Assembly (NCBI RefSeq): GCF_004745645.1
Contig: NZ_SRMB01000001.1
Location: 2,108,001-2,172,000 of the forward strand
Reading direction: 5' to 3'
Source of the DNA: Hymenobacter metallicola
Lineage (GTDB): Bacteria > Bacteroidota > Bacteroidia > Cytophagales > Hymenobacteraceae
Length of the DNA: 64,000 nt
A program made the translations under genes and the position numbers. Positions 25,143 through 33,985 of the stretch are shown here, one piece after another. How positions within the stretch are numbered: the first letter of the stretch is position 1; each line of letters opens with the position of its first letter. The notes below the pieces were generated by a model that saw nothing but the letters and a program-made list of their open reading frames with translations, ran no database searches and was not told the origin of the DNA.

Positions 25143-27479
25143 ATGCGCTTATATCTTTCGGTTTTACAGTTTAGTGTTTTCTTCTTACTCAGTGCCCTGT
25201 CGGTGCAGGCGCAGCAGCGCTTTACACTCAGCGGCTATGTGCGCTCCAGCGCCGACCGTAGTGGCTTGCCGGGCGCTTCGGTAGCCGTGCCAGCATTGGG
25301 CACGGGCGTAACAGCCGACTCCACCGGATATTATTCCCTGACTTTGCTCGAAGGCCGGCACCAGTTGGCTATTTCCTTTATTGGCTACGTAACGCAAACC
25401 CGGGAACTGAATCTGACCAAATCTCAGCGCCAGTCCTTTAGCTTGGCCGAAGCCAGCAACCAACTCGGGGAGGTTGTTATTGAAGGTACAGGGACGCTGG
25501 AGCAGAAGCTGCAAACCACCCAGATGAGCGTAGAGCACCTTAGTGCCCGCGACGCCAAGCTACTACCCGCCCTGTTCGGGGAAGTTGATTTGCTGAAAAC
25601 CCTGCAACTCAAGCCTGGGGTGCAAAACGGGGGCGAGGGTACCAGCGGCCTGTTTGTGCGCGGGGGCTCGGCCGACCAGAACCTGTTTTTGCTCGACGAT
25701 GCGGTGGTGTATAACCCCTCCCACCTGTTCGGCTTGTTTTCCGTCTTCAATGCCGATGCTATTCAGAGCGTGGACCTCTACAAGGGTGGGTTTCCGGCCC
25801 AGTACGGCGGGCGCCTTTCGTCGGTGGTGGATGTAAAAACCCGGGAGGGCAACCCGCAGAAGCTGGGCATCAGCGGCGGCCTGGGCCTGATTTCGTCGCG
25901 CCTGACGGTAGAGGGCCCAATTGTAAAAGACAAAGGCTCCTTCACGCTGTCGGGGCGGCGGACGTATTTCGACGTGTTTACCCGCCAGATCAACAAAATG
26001 AACGAGGACACGGAGGATTACAGCCCGATTCCGGACTACTATTTCTACGACTTCAACGCCAAGGCCAACTACAAGATCGGGCAGAAAGACCAGCTTTTTC
26101 TGACCGGTTACTACGGCCGCGACGTGTTCGGCTTTAACAGCACCGGGGGCTTCAACTTTGACTTTGTGTGGGGCAACACCGTGGGCGTGCTGCGCTGGAA
26201 CCACGTGTTTTCACCGAAGCTGTTCCTGAATACCTCCTTCTCGGCGACCCGCTACCAGTACCAGATTGCCAACAAGCTTGACCAGTTTGGCTTCAGCCTG
26301 TCGTCCGAAATTCAGGACTATGCCCTGCGCTCCGACCTGGATTACCAGCCCAATGAAAAGCACACCCTGCGCCTGGGTGTGAGTGCCACCAATCACCGTT
26401 TCAACGTGGGCCGCCTCTCGGCCAACAGCACTGATGGCAGCCTGAACATTGGTTCGGAAACGATATATGGGGGCCAGGAAGCATCGGTATACGCCTCCGA
26501 TAATTTCAAGGCATCCGAGGAACTGCAGCTCGACTACGGCCTGCGCCTGACGGGCTTCCAGAGCGGCTCCGACCGGTTTGCGGCCCTGGAGCCGCGCGGG
26601 TCAGTGCGCTACTCGCTCACGCCCAAAACCTCGCTCAAGGCCAGCTACGCCATGATGTATCAATACGTGCATCTGGTCAGCAACTCGGGCGCCTCCCTGC
26701 CGACGGATATCTGGTACCCGTCGCGGCTGAACGTGAAGCCCCAACGCTCCCAGCAGGTGGCCACCGGGGTTAGCTTCTTGCTAGGCCAGGGTAAGTACCT
26801 GCTGACAAATGAGGTGTACTACAAGTGGGCCCAAAACCAGGTGGACTTCCGCGACGGAGCCCAGCTGTTTGGCAACAGCGACCTGGACGCCGAATTTTTG
26901 TTTGGCAAGGGCTGGAGCTACGGCAACGAGCTGTACTTGGAGAAAAAGACGGGCCGCACCACGGGCTGGGTTGGCTACTCCCTGGCCTGGACCAAGCGGC
27001 AGTTTCCGGCTCAGCGCGGCGGCAGCGGCGTCAACAATGGCAAAGTGTTCTACCCAACCTACGACCGGCGGCACAACCTGACGGTGGTGGGCCTGCACCA
27101 GCTCAACGAGCGAATCAACCTGACGGCCTCCTTCGTCTTCACCTCGGGCGCCCCGACGACGCTGCCCCAGGGGCGGTTTTTTATGCAGGATATTTTCGGC
27201 GATGATGTCGAAGCCGTGCCGATTTACCCGGACCGTAATACCTACCGCATGGCTCCCTACCACCGCATGGACCTGGGCATGGTCTACAAGCTGCGGCCCA
27301 AGCGGGGCGAGTCCGATTTGACTTTCAGCGTGTACAACGCCTACAACCGGCGCAACCCCTACTTCATCTACTTCGACCAGGAGCGGGATGAAACCACCGG
27401 GGCTCCGCAGAGCTTCCGGGCCCGGCAGGTGTCCTTGTTTCCGGTAATCCCGTCCGTCACGTATAACTTTAAGTTCTAA
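25143..27479 (+). CDS. TonB-dependent outer-membrane receptor
   Basis: A 778-residue outer-membrane transporter. The start at ATG 25143 gives a signal peptide (MRLYLSVLQFSVFFLLSALS, cleaved after VQAQ). A carboxypeptidase-regulatory-like domain (about 20-105: GYVRSSADRSGLPGASVAVP) precedes the plug (about 120-230: GLFVRGGSADQNLFLLDDAV, VDLYKGGFPAQYGGRLSSVV) and the beta-barrel to the C-terminal FPVIPSVTYNFKF, ending in Phe as barrels do. It is followed after 32 bp by a DUF4249 lipoprotein. This pairing recurs in Bacteroidota and suggests a surface lipoprotein working with the receptor, as SusD works with SusC, although DUF4249 is unrelated to SusD. The substrate is unknown. Confidence 0.93.
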   Translation: MRLYLSVLQFSVFFLLSALSVQAQQRFTLSGYVRSSADRSGLPGASVAVPALGTGVTADSTGYYSLTLLEGRHQLAISFIGYVTQTRELNLTKSQRQSFSLAEASNQLGEVVIEGTGTLEQKLQTTQMSVEHLSARDAKLLPALFGEVDLLKTLQLKPGVQNGGEGTSGLFVRGGSADQNLFLLDDAVVYNPSHLFGLFSVFNADAIQSVDLYKGGFPAQYGGRLSSVVDVKTREGNPQKLGISGGLGLISSRLTVEGPIVKDKGSFTLSGRRTYFDVFTRQINKMNEDTEDYSPIPDYYFYDFNAKANYKIGQKDQLFLTGYYGRDVFGFNSTGGFNFDFVWGNTVGVLRWNHVFSPKLFLNTSFSATRYQYQIANKLDQFGFSLSSEIQDYALRSDLDYQPNEKHTLRLGVSATNHRFNVGRLSANSTDGSLNIGSETIYGGQEASVYASDNFKASEELQLDYGLRLTGFQSGSDRFAALEPRGSVRYSLTPKTSLKASYAMMYQYVHLVSNSGASLPTDIWYPSRLNVKPQRSQQVATGVSFLLGQGKYLLTNEVYYKWAQNQVDFRDGAQLFGNSDLDAEFLFGKGWSYGNELYLEKKTGRTTGWVGYSLAWTKRQFPAQRGGSGVNNGKVFYPTYDRRHNLTVVGLHQLNERINLTASFVFTSGAPTTLPQGRFFMQDIFGDDVEAVPIYPDRNTYRMAPYHRMDLGMVYKLRPKRGESDLTFSVYNAYNRRNPYFIYFDQERDETTGAPQSFRARQVSLFPVIPSVTYNFKF

Positions 27480-27511
27480 GCAATTCTGTTGGCCTTGCGG
27501 TGTCTGTATTC

Positions 27512-28381
27512 ATGAATTTCTTTTTCTATCTACTCCAACAGCTGACCCGCCGCGTGCGGACCGCCACCCGCCTGGGGCCTCTAGCCGCGCTGCTTCTGGT
27601 GGGTGCTACCGGCTGCAACCTGCAGAAGGATATCGATGTCGAGCTGCCGGCTTTTCCGGCCCAACTCGTGGTCGAGTGCTACCTGGAGCCCGGGCAGGTG
27701 CCCCGGCTCACGGTAAGCGAAACGGCGCCCTATCTGAGCGTACCCACTCCTACCCTGCTCACCGACGTCTCGGTGGTGCTTACGCACCCTTCCGGGCAGA
27801 AAGAAGCGTTCCGCTTCACCCCCGGTCAGGACACGCTCACCCAGAAGCTCTACACGCACATGGGCAAAAACCCGCTGGTGGCCAAGCCCGGCGACACCTT
27901 CCAGCTCGATGTGAAAGACACGCACGGACGCCACGTGAAGGGCACGGCCACTATGCCTTCTTCCATTACCATTGATTCGCTGGTGTGGAAATTCAACGAT
28001 AAAACGGCGGAGGAGCGCAAAGCCTACCTGCTGGTCAAGTTTCAGGATCCGGCGGCTACGGCCGACTTCTACCGCCTGCAAATTCACAAGGACAGTATTT
28101 CCAAAGACCCCAACCGTGACTTCGAGCTGGATGACCGGCTGACCAACGGCCAGCTCATGACCTTGGGCACCAGCTACCGCTACTCGACCAACGACACGCT
28201 GCTCGTCACGCTGTACCACATCGACCAGCCGTATTATCGGTTTTTGCAGTCGGTAAGCGACGCTCAGAATGCCAACGGCAACCCGTTTGCGCAGCCCGCG
28301 TCGGTCAAGTCGACGGTGGAAGGTGGAGTGGGTGTTTTTACCGTTCTGAGCTACCACCGCCGCAAGATTGTTATCCGTTAA
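27512..28381 (+). CDS. DUF4249 family lipoprotein
   Basis: A 289-residue lipoprotein. The ATG at 27512 (MNFFFYLLQQLTRRVRT) is preferred over the GTG at 27500. The lipobox is LLLVGATGCN (Cys near residue 31). After it, KDIDVELPAFPAQLVVECYLEPGQ is the typical DUF4249 start: a beta-rich protein whose genes follow TonB-dependent receptors in Bacteroidota. Expected to sit on the outer membrane, perhaps at the surface, with the receptor at 25143-27479. The conserved ending (GVFTVLSYHRRKIVI) is also seen. Function in transport is inferred from gene order only. A perfect hairpin terminator follows. Confidence 0.88.
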   Translation: MNFFFYLLQQLTRRVRTATRLGPLAALLLVGATGCNLQKDIDVELPAFPAQLVVECYLEPGQVPRLTVSETAPYLSVPTPTLLTDVSVVLTHPSGQKEAFRFTPGQDTLTQKLYTHMGKNPLVAKPGDTFQLDVKDTHGRHVKGTATMPSSITIDSLVWKFNDKTAEERKAYLLVKFQDPAATADFYRLQIHKDSISKDPNRDFELDDRLTNGQLMTLGTSYRYSTNDTLLVTLYHIDQPYYRFLQSVSDAQNANGNPFAQPASVKSTVEGGVGVFTVLSYHRRKIVIR

Positions 28382-28390
28382 TAAGTCACG

Positions 28391-28440
28391 CACAGACAAA
28401 AAAGGCCCGAAAACTACTTTTCGGGCCTTTTTTGTCTGTG
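28391..28440. terminator. Perfect 23-bp stem bidirectional terminator
   Basis: A 23-base arm (28391-28413, containing AAAAAAGGCCCGAAAA) is exactly complementary to 28418-28440 with loop CTAC. A and T tracts on each side of GGCCCG let it work from both directions. It lies between the converging DUF4249 and nucleoside phosphorylase genes. Confidence 0.92.
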
Positions 28441-28451
28441 GTGGATATGCG

Positions 28452-29270
28452 TTACTGTTTTTCCAGCACGGCCCGCAGCAGGCTGGTCAGGCGCGGCTCG
28501 GCTTCGGCGGCTACGCGCAGAATGTCCGCTATTTCCACCCGCTTGAGCTTGCCGGGCGAGCAAAGGTCGGTGATGACGGAAATGGCCAATACGGGCAGGC
28601 CCATGTGCACGGCGGCAATAACCTCGGGCACGGTGCTCATGCCCACGGCATCGGCCCCGATGGTGTGCAGGTAGCGGTACTCGGCGGGCGTTTCGAGCAT
28701 GGGGCCGGGCAGGCTGGCGTACACACCGCGCCGCACCTTATCGGCAAAGCCCAGCTGCTGGGCGGCCTCCTGGGCCTGGCTGAGCAGCTCGTGGCTGTAA
28801 GGCTCCAGCATGTCGGGAAAGCGCGGGCCCAGCTCGTCGAGGTTTTTGCCCACCAGCGGGTTGGTAGGTTGCAGATTAATATGGTCCTCAATCAGCATCA
28901 GGTCGCCGTAGTTGTAGTCGGGGTTGAGGCCGCCCGAGGCGTTGCTGACAAACAGCTTCTGAATGCCCAGCAGCTTCATGACGCGCACCGGAAACACCAC
29001 CTGCGGCATGGAGTAGCCTTCGTAGTAATGAAAGCGGCCCTGCATCACCAGCACCCGGCGCCCGGCCAGGGTACCGGCCAGCAGGTTGCCCGAGTGGCTT
29101 TCCACCGTCGACACCGGAAAGTGCGGAATCTGGGCGTAGGGCAGCGTAAAGGCTATATCAATATCGTGAACCAGGGCACCCAGGCCGGTGCCGAGGATGA
29201 TGCCGAATTCGGGTTGAAAGTCGCCGATTTGCTGGCGGATGTGGGCGGCGGCTTCGCGCAGGTTGTGCAT
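28452..29270 (-). CDS. Purine nucleoside phosphorylase
   Basis: A 272-residue enzyme of the trimeric PNP (PunA/XapA-type) family, which splits purine nucleosides with phosphate to base and ribose-1-phosphate. The start at ATG 29270 (MHNLREAAAHI) is chosen because the family begins shortly before IILGTGLGALVHDID. Further motifs: GRFHYYEGYSM (phosphate and nucleoside site), KLFVSNASGGLNP, LIEDHINL, then GADAVGMSTVPEVIAA near residue 210. It lies downstream of sppA on the same strand, with the 56-bp palindrome (29341-29396) between them. Confidence 0.93.
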   Translation of the reverse strand: MHNLREAAAHIRQQIGDFQPEFGIILGTGLGALVHDIDIAFTLPYAQIPHFPVSTVESHSGNLLAGTLAGRRVLVMQGRFHYYEGYSMPQVVFPVRVMKLLGIQKLFVSNASGGLNPDYNYGDLMLIEDHINLQPTNPLVGKNLDELGPRFPDMLEPYSHELLSQAQEAAQQLGFADKVRRGVYASLPGPMLETPAEYRYLHTIGADAVGMSTVPEVIAAVHMGLPVLAISVITDLCSPGKLKRVEIADILRVAAEAEPRLTSLLRAVLEKQ

Positions 29271-29340
29271 GCTAAGGAGTTTAGGGCGGAAAGGTAGCTG
29301 TTGCCGGGCAACTGTCCGGAAAGAAATAACCGCCCAAATG

Positions 29341-29396
29341 GGTTCAAACAATTCTGGCCAAACAATTTAAATTGTTTGGCCAGAATTGTTTGAACC
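29341..29396. repeat. 56-bp perfect palindrome, member of a repeated family
   Basis: Bases 29341-29368 (starting GGTTCAAACAATTCTGGCC) are exactly the reverse complement of 29369-29396, with no loop. The inner 48 bp resemble 63316-63363, differing at two positions per arm, with matching changes in the other arm. It lies between the sppA stop and the start of the nucleoside phosphorylase gene. It could act as terminator, mRNA-processing or stabilising structure, or be a mobile repeat. Confidence 0.9.
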
Positions 29397-29416
29397 GTCA
29401 CGAGGCAACGAATCAG

Positions 29417-31177
29417 CTACTGAATATTCAGCTCAAACGGCAGACGGGCCTGCACGCCGGTCATGGTTGAGAGCTTCTTGTACTGCTCGTACACGGGGTA
29501 CATCGGGCCCATTTCCTCTTTCACCAGGTGCAGGCGGGCTTCTTCGCTGGCGGTGTTGAACATACTTTCCAGCATGTTTTTCTGGCGGGGCAGGCGCTGA
29601 ATCTTGTAGTCGTCCTGTTTCAGGTTGGCCCGGCGGGCAGCAATGCGCATGGCGTCCTCGAACGAGCCCAGCACGTCGACCAGGCCGCGGGCTTTGGCTT
29701 CGGTGCCCGACCATACCCGACCCGAGGCCAGGCGCCGCAGCCGCTCTACCGGCATGTGGCGGCCCTGGGCGGCCTTGGTGGTGAAGTCGGCGTAGATCCG
29801 GTCCACTTCCTTTTGCAGCTGCTGCTTCTCAAACGCAGTGAGGGGCCGCGTGATGGTAGGCAAATCAGAGAACTTGCCGGTCGTAACCCGGTCGGTGGTG
29901 ATGCCGAGCTTGTCGCGCAGCAAAGGCTGGATGTTGGGCAACACGCCAAATACGCCGATGCTGCCGGTGATAGTGTTGGGGTGGGCCACGATGGTGTCGC
30001 AGGCCATGGCAATGAAGTAGCCGCCCGAAGCCGCCACATCCGACATCGAGCAGACCACGGGCTTCACCTTTTTGGTCAGAATTACCTCCCGGTAAATGAT
30101 GTCGGAAGCCAGCGACGAGCCGCCGGGCGAGTTGACGCGCAGTACCACGGCCTTCACGTTGTCGTCGAGGCGGGCCTGGCGAATGGCGTCGGCGAAGCGG
30201 GTGCTGCCAATGTTGTCGTTGCCGCCCTTACCGGTCACGATGTCGCCGTCGGCGTAGATAACGGCAATGCGGTTGTCGCTGGTGCTGCCGTCTTCGTTGT
30301 CGTCGGCATCCTGGTAGTCGCTCAGGCCGACCAGGCTCAGCTTTTTCTTCTGGTCCAGCCCTACTTTACCCTTCATAAAGTCGAGGGCCTGGTCGTAGTA
30401 GCCCAGGTTGGTCACCAGGCCCAGGCGCTTGGCATCTTCGGCGTTGTGCACCAGCATCGAGTCGGAAATCATTTTCAGACGGGCCGTTTCAATGCCGCGG
30501 GTTTTGGCCACGTTCTGCAACATGTAGTTGTTAATCGAGTTCAGGAACGAGGACGTTTGCAGCCGGGCCGAATCCGACATCGAGTCGCGGAAGTAAGGCT
30601 CCACGGCGCTTTTGAACGAGCCCACCCGGAAGATATACGGCTCAATGCCGGCCTTCTCGAACAGGTTCTTGTAGTAGTACGTCTCCGAGCTTAGCCCGTT
30701 GAACTCGAGCGTGCCCTGGGGGTTGAGGTAGAGCTTATCGGCCACCGAGGTGAGGTAGTAGCTTTTCTCGGAGGCAATGTCGTTGTAGGCCACAATGAAC
30801 TTGCCCGACTTCTTGAAGTCCAGCAGCTCATTGCGGATTTCTTCCAGGGAGGCCATGCCGGCCTGCACCAGCTCCACGTTCAGGAAAATGCCCTTGATGT
30901 CGTTGTCTTTCTTGGCCCGGCGGATAGCCAGCTTGAGCTGATCCAGCCCGATATTATCGGCCTGGCTGCTAAACAAGGCGGCAAAGGATTCGCGGCTTTC
31001 CCGCTCCGACACGGGCCGGTCGAGCTTGAGCTCCAGCACCGAGTCTTTGGCTACCGTGGCCGCCGAGTCGCCGCTGACGGCAGCCACCAAAAAGCCCAGG
31101 CCGATGATAACGCCCACCAGCGCAAACAGTGCCAGGCCGGTGAGCGTGGCCAGGACGTACTTCAGAAATTGTCTCAT
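29417..31177 (-). CDS. sppA: Signal peptide peptidase SppA, 67K type
   Basis: A 586-residue membrane serine protease. The start at ATG 31177 gives a short cytoplasmic start (MRQFLKYVLATL) and one transmembrane helix (about 8-35). It has the two tandem S49/ClpP-like halves of the long SppA form. The catalytic Lys lies in the N-terminal half (GSFKSAVEPYFRDSM, about residue 205) and the catalytic Ser in the C-terminal half (SDVAASGGYFIAMACD, about residue 390). TITGSIGVFGVLPN follows as in the family. It digests signal peptides left in the membrane. Upstream are a 44-residue membrane peptide and RarA on the same strand. Confidence 0.93.
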   Translation of the reverse strand: MRQFLKYVLATLTGLALFALVGVIIGLGFLVAAVSGDSAATVAKDSVLELKLDRPVSERESRESFAALFSSQADNIGLDQLKLAIRRAKKDNDIKGIFLNVELVQAGMASLEEIRNELLDFKKSGKFIVAYNDIASEKSYYLTSVADKLYLNPQGTLEFNGLSSETYYYKNLFEKAGIEPYIFRVGSFKSAVEPYFRDSMSDSARLQTSSFLNSINNYMLQNVAKTRGIETARLKMISDSMLVHNAEDAKRLGLVTNLGYYDQALDFMKGKVGLDQKKKLSLVGLSDYQDADDNEDGSTSDNRIAVIYADGDIVTGKGGNDNIGSTRFADAIRQARLDDNVKAVVLRVNSPGGSSLASDIIYREVILTKKVKPVVCSMSDVAASGGYFIAMACDTIVAHPNTITGSIGVFGVLPNIQPLLRDKLGITTDRVTTGKFSDLPTITRPLTAFEKQQLQKEVDRIYADFTTKAAQGRHMPVERLRRLASGRVWSGTEAKARGLVDVLGSFEDAMRIAARRANLKQDDYKIQRLPRQKNMLESMFNTASEEARLHLVKEEMGPMYPVYEQYKKLSTMTGVQARLPFELNIQ

Positions 31178-31337
31178 GCAAAAAGGAAAGGAATAGCGAG
31201 TTGGATAGTAAGCAAATGTAGAAGGCTTTCGGCTCTCCAGCATAGAGGGAAAAAAGCTGGTTAGCGTTGCTTCTAAGGTGTCTAACGAAATCCGGGGTTT
31301 GATACTTTAGTTAATCCCTGAATATTGCCAACCAGTC

Positions 31338-31472
31338 TTAGTGCTGGCTCTGACCCAACCTAGCATCGATGTCGGCATCGTTGTCGATATCCGGAATCTG
31401 GCTCCAGAGTAAAATTAGCACGGCCAGCAAAGCCAGGAAGATAACGACCCCGATGCGCACTACACGTTTCAT
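31338..31472 (-). CDS. 44-residue single-span membrane peptide
   Basis: A very short frame just after rarA: ATG at 31472, 10 bases beyond the rarA stop, and TAA at 31338. It encodes MKRVVRIGVVIFLALLAVLI, continuing LLWSQIP and then an acidic tail (DIDNDADIDARLG). The layout is two basic residues, about 18 hydrophobic residues, then an Asp-rich outside tail: a clear single-span membrane peptide with an N-terminus-in signal. The tight spacing and the well-formed membrane segment support a real gene, co-transcribed with rarA and perhaps sppA. No known family. Confidence 0.6.
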   Translation of the reverse strand: MKRVVRIGVVIFLALLAVLILLWSQIPDIDNDADIDARLGQSQH

Positions 31473-31482
31473 GGCTAATGAT

Positions 31483-32823
31483 TTAATACCCGTATTTGTC
31501 GCCCCACCACTGGCGCAGGCGCTCCTGCATCTTGTGCTCGGCCGGGTTGTGGCCAGGGTGGTAGAACACGGTGCCGCTCAGGGCTTCGGGCAAGAATTCC
31601 TGGTAAGCAAAACTACCTTCGTAGTCGTGGGAGTACTGGTACTGATTGCCATAGCCCAGCTCTTTCATCAGCTTGGTGGGGGCGTTGCGCAGCGGGATGG
31701 GCACGGCCTGCACACCCTGCTGGCGCACCAGAGCCCGGGCCTCGCGGATAGCCTTGTAGCTGGCGTTGCTCTTGGGCGAAGTGGCCAGGTACACCACCGT
31801 CTGGCCCAGAATAATGTCCGATTCGGGCATGCCGATAACCGTCACGGCCTGGAAGCAGCTCTGGGCCAGCATCAGCGCGTTGGGGTTGGCGTTGCCGACG
31901 TCTTCGGAAGCCAGGATCAGCAGGCGGCGGGCAATAAACTTGGGGTCTTCGCCCCCTTCCAGCATCACGGCCAGCCAGTAGAGTCCCGCATTGGGGTCGG
32001 AGCCGCGGATGCTTTTGATAAAGGCTGATATGACGTCGTAGTGCATTTCCCCGCCCTTGTCGTAGCGGGCCAGGTTTTGCTGGGCCAATTGCTGCACTAC
32101 GGCGTCGGTGATGACGATTTCGCCGGTTTCGGGGTCGGGCCGGCTCGACTCTACCACGATTTCGAGCAGGTTGAGCAGTTTGCGCGCGTCGCCGCCCGAA
32201 ATCAGCAGCAGGGCCCCGTACTCAGCCACCCGCACTTTTTTCTGCTTAAGCAGCTCGTCTTCGGCCAGGGCTTTGTCGACCAAGTCTGTCAACACTTCCT
32301 TACTCAGGGGCTCGAGCACGTAGACCTGGGCCCGGCTAAGCACGGCCGGAATGACTTCGAACGACGGATTCTCGGTCGTAGCCCCAATCAGGGTGACGAT
32401 GCCCTGCTCCACGGCCCCGAGCAAGGCATCCTGCTGGGACTTGCTGAAGCGGTGAATTTCGTCGATAAACAGCACCGTGCCCCGCTGCCGCTTGGCTTTG
32501 TCGATAACGTCGCGCACGTCCTTGACCCCGGCATTAACGGCGCTCAGAGCGGCAAAGGGCTGCCCCAGGGCTTCGGCCAGCAAGTGGGCCAAGGTGGTTT
32601 TGCCCACGCCGGGCGGGCCCCACAAAATCAGGGAAGGCAGGCGCTTAGCATTAAGGTAGCGCCGCAGCACGCCCTCGGGCCCGATGAGGTGCTGCTGGCC
32701 GGCGTACTCGTCGAGGGTGCGGGGCCGGCGACGCTCGGCCAGGGGCGCGTTGGCCGCCACCGGTGGGCGCGTGGCGGCAGCGGAGGAAGAAGGTTCGGAG
32801 TCGAAAAGGGAGCCGGTAGCCAT
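31483..32823 (-). CDS. rarA: Replication-associated recombination protein A (RarA/MgsA)
   Basis: A 446-residue AAA+ ATPase related to clamp loaders and acting at stalled replication forks. Motifs: [16 protein letters not shown] (box II region, about 33), Walker [17 protein letters not shown] (about 74), Walker [20 protein letters not shown] (about 117), sensor 1 [15 protein letters not shown], then the C-terminal MgsA domain ending in [16 protein letters not shown]. The N-terminus is a flexible Ala/Pro/Ser-rich stretch with a possible clamp-binding segment (GSLFD). Start ATG 32823; divergent from the DMT transporter gene. Confidence 0.95.
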   Translation of the reverse strand: MATGSLFDSEPSSSAAATRPPVAANAPLAERRRPRTLDEYAGQQHLIGPEGVLRRYLNAKRLPSLILWGPPGVGKTTLAHLLAEALGQPFAALSAVNAGVKDVRDVIDKAKRQRGTVLFIDEIHRFSKSQQDALLGAVEQGIVTLIGATTENPSFEVIPAVLSRAQVYVLEPLSKEVLTDLVDKALAEDELLKQKKVRVAEYGALLLISGGDARKLLNLLEIVVESSRPDPETGEIVITDAVVQQLAQQNLARYDKGGEMHYDVISAFIKSIRGSDPNAGLYWLAVMLEGGEDPKFIARRLLILASEDVGNANPNALMLAQSCFQAVTVIGMPESDIILGQTVVYLATSPKSNASYKAIREARALVRQQGVQAVPIPLRNAPTKLMKELGYGNQYQYSHDYEGSFAYQEFLPEALSGTVFYHPGHNPAEHKMQERLRQWWGDKYGY

Positions 32824-32946
32824 AGGAAAGGAATAAGCTATAAAGGTACGGCGGGAGGCGGCGTCAGGGTTAGCCCGGCGCCCTGCAGAAAACCGCCGCC
32901 GCTTCCTGCGGTTGCTATACGGCGCCCGAACCGGGGCCGCGCCTGT

Positions 32947-32954
32947 TACCTTTG
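32947..32954 (+). promoter_or_regulatory. Candidate -7 promoter element of the DMT transporter gene
   Basis: TACCTTTG ends six bases before the ATG at 32961, the same spacing as at sbcD. If used, it would give a leaderless or nearly leaderless transcript. No good -33 element is seen. Confidence 0.4.
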
Positions 32955-32960
32955 CCCCCG

Positions 32961-33899
32961 ATGAAAAATTCTCTCCGCGTCCACGCGGCTTTATTTCTGG
33001 TGGCCGTCATTTACGCGGCCAACTATAGCCTGTCCAAAGATGTGATGCCGCACTATATGGGCCCCTTCGGCATCGTGACCCTGCGCATTCTGGGCGCGGC
33101 CCTGTTCTTTGGCATCGTGAGCCGCCTAGTAGCCCCCCAGGACCAGATTCTGGGCCGGGCCGACAACATCCGGTCGGTTTTGTGCGGCATTATCGGCATT
33201 GGGGGCAACCAGCTGCTGTTCTTCTCGGGCCTGAACTACACCTCGCCCATTAATGCTTCCCTGCTGCAAACCATTGCTCCCATTGTCGTGGTCATTGCCT
33301 CGGCCGTGCTGCTGCGCGAAAAAATAACCTTGCTGCGGGTGCTGGGTATTCTGCTGGGCGGCGTTGGGGCAGCCACCGTTATCCTGAGCCGGGAAGCCGG
33401 CGGGGCAGTATACCCGAATGCCACGCTGGGCAACCTCTTTATTCTGCTCAATGCCACCGCCTTTGGGGTATACCTGGTTATCGTTACGCCCCTGATGCGC
33501 ACTTACCATCCCTTCACGGTGCTGGCCCGCATCTTTCTGGTAGGCGCCGTCGTGGCCGTGCCCTTCGGCTGGCGCGGGGCCCTCACGGCCGACTACAGCA
33601 GCTTTCCGCTCTACATCTGGGCCGAAATCGTGTATATGGTCGTGTGCCTGACGATTATGGCCTACCTGCTCAATAACTGGGCGCTGAAGTACGCCTCCCC
33701 CGCCCTGCTGGGCGTCTATATCTACCTGCAGCCCATTCTGGCCGTACTCATTGCCGTAGCCCTGGGCAAAGACCATTTCACCTGGGCCCGGGCGCTGCAG
33801 GCCGCCCTTATTTTCGGCGGGGTATTCTTGGTGAGTCGCAAGCCCAAGCAGGCCCCGGTAGCGGCCGAAACTGCGGTGCTGGAGCCCGTGCGGGAGTAG
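32961..33899 (+). CDS. DMT (EamA) family transporter
   Basis: A 312-residue inner-membrane protein with ten predicted helices in two EamA repeats (about 10-145 and 160-300). The first repeat has VIYAANYSLSKDVMPHYMGP and the second AEIVYMVVCLTIMAYLLNNW with ALKYASPALLGVYIYLQPIL, the typical end of the drug/metabolite transporter fold. Likely exports or imports a small metabolite; the substrate cannot be predicted. ATG at 32961 chosen; a TTG three codons upstream is also in frame. Divergent from rarA. Confidence 0.88.
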   Translation: MKNSLRVHAALFLVAVIYAANYSLSKDVMPHYMGPFGIVTLRILGAALFFGIVSRLVAPQDQILGRADNIRSVLCGIIGIGGNQLLFFSGLNYTSPINASLLQTIAPIVVVIASAVLLREKITLLRVLGILLGGVGAATVILSREAGGAVYPNATLGNLFILLNATAFGVYLVIVTPLMRTYHPFTVLARIFLVGAVVAVPFGWRGALTADYSSFPLYIWAEIVYMVVCLTIMAYLLNNWALKYASPALLGVYIYLQPILAVLIAVALGKDHFTWARALQAALIFGGVFLVSRKPKQAPVAAETAVLEPVRE

Positions 33900-33985
33900 C
33901 CGGTGGCAATATTGGCTTAGGCGGCAGCGTTTCATGGGCTTATGTAGCGGGCTACCCCGTGCTTTATTTGCAACAAAAACACCCG

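Noticed and set aside
29528..30694. 388-codon plus-strand frame
   Set aside because: Antisense to sppA; no motifs.
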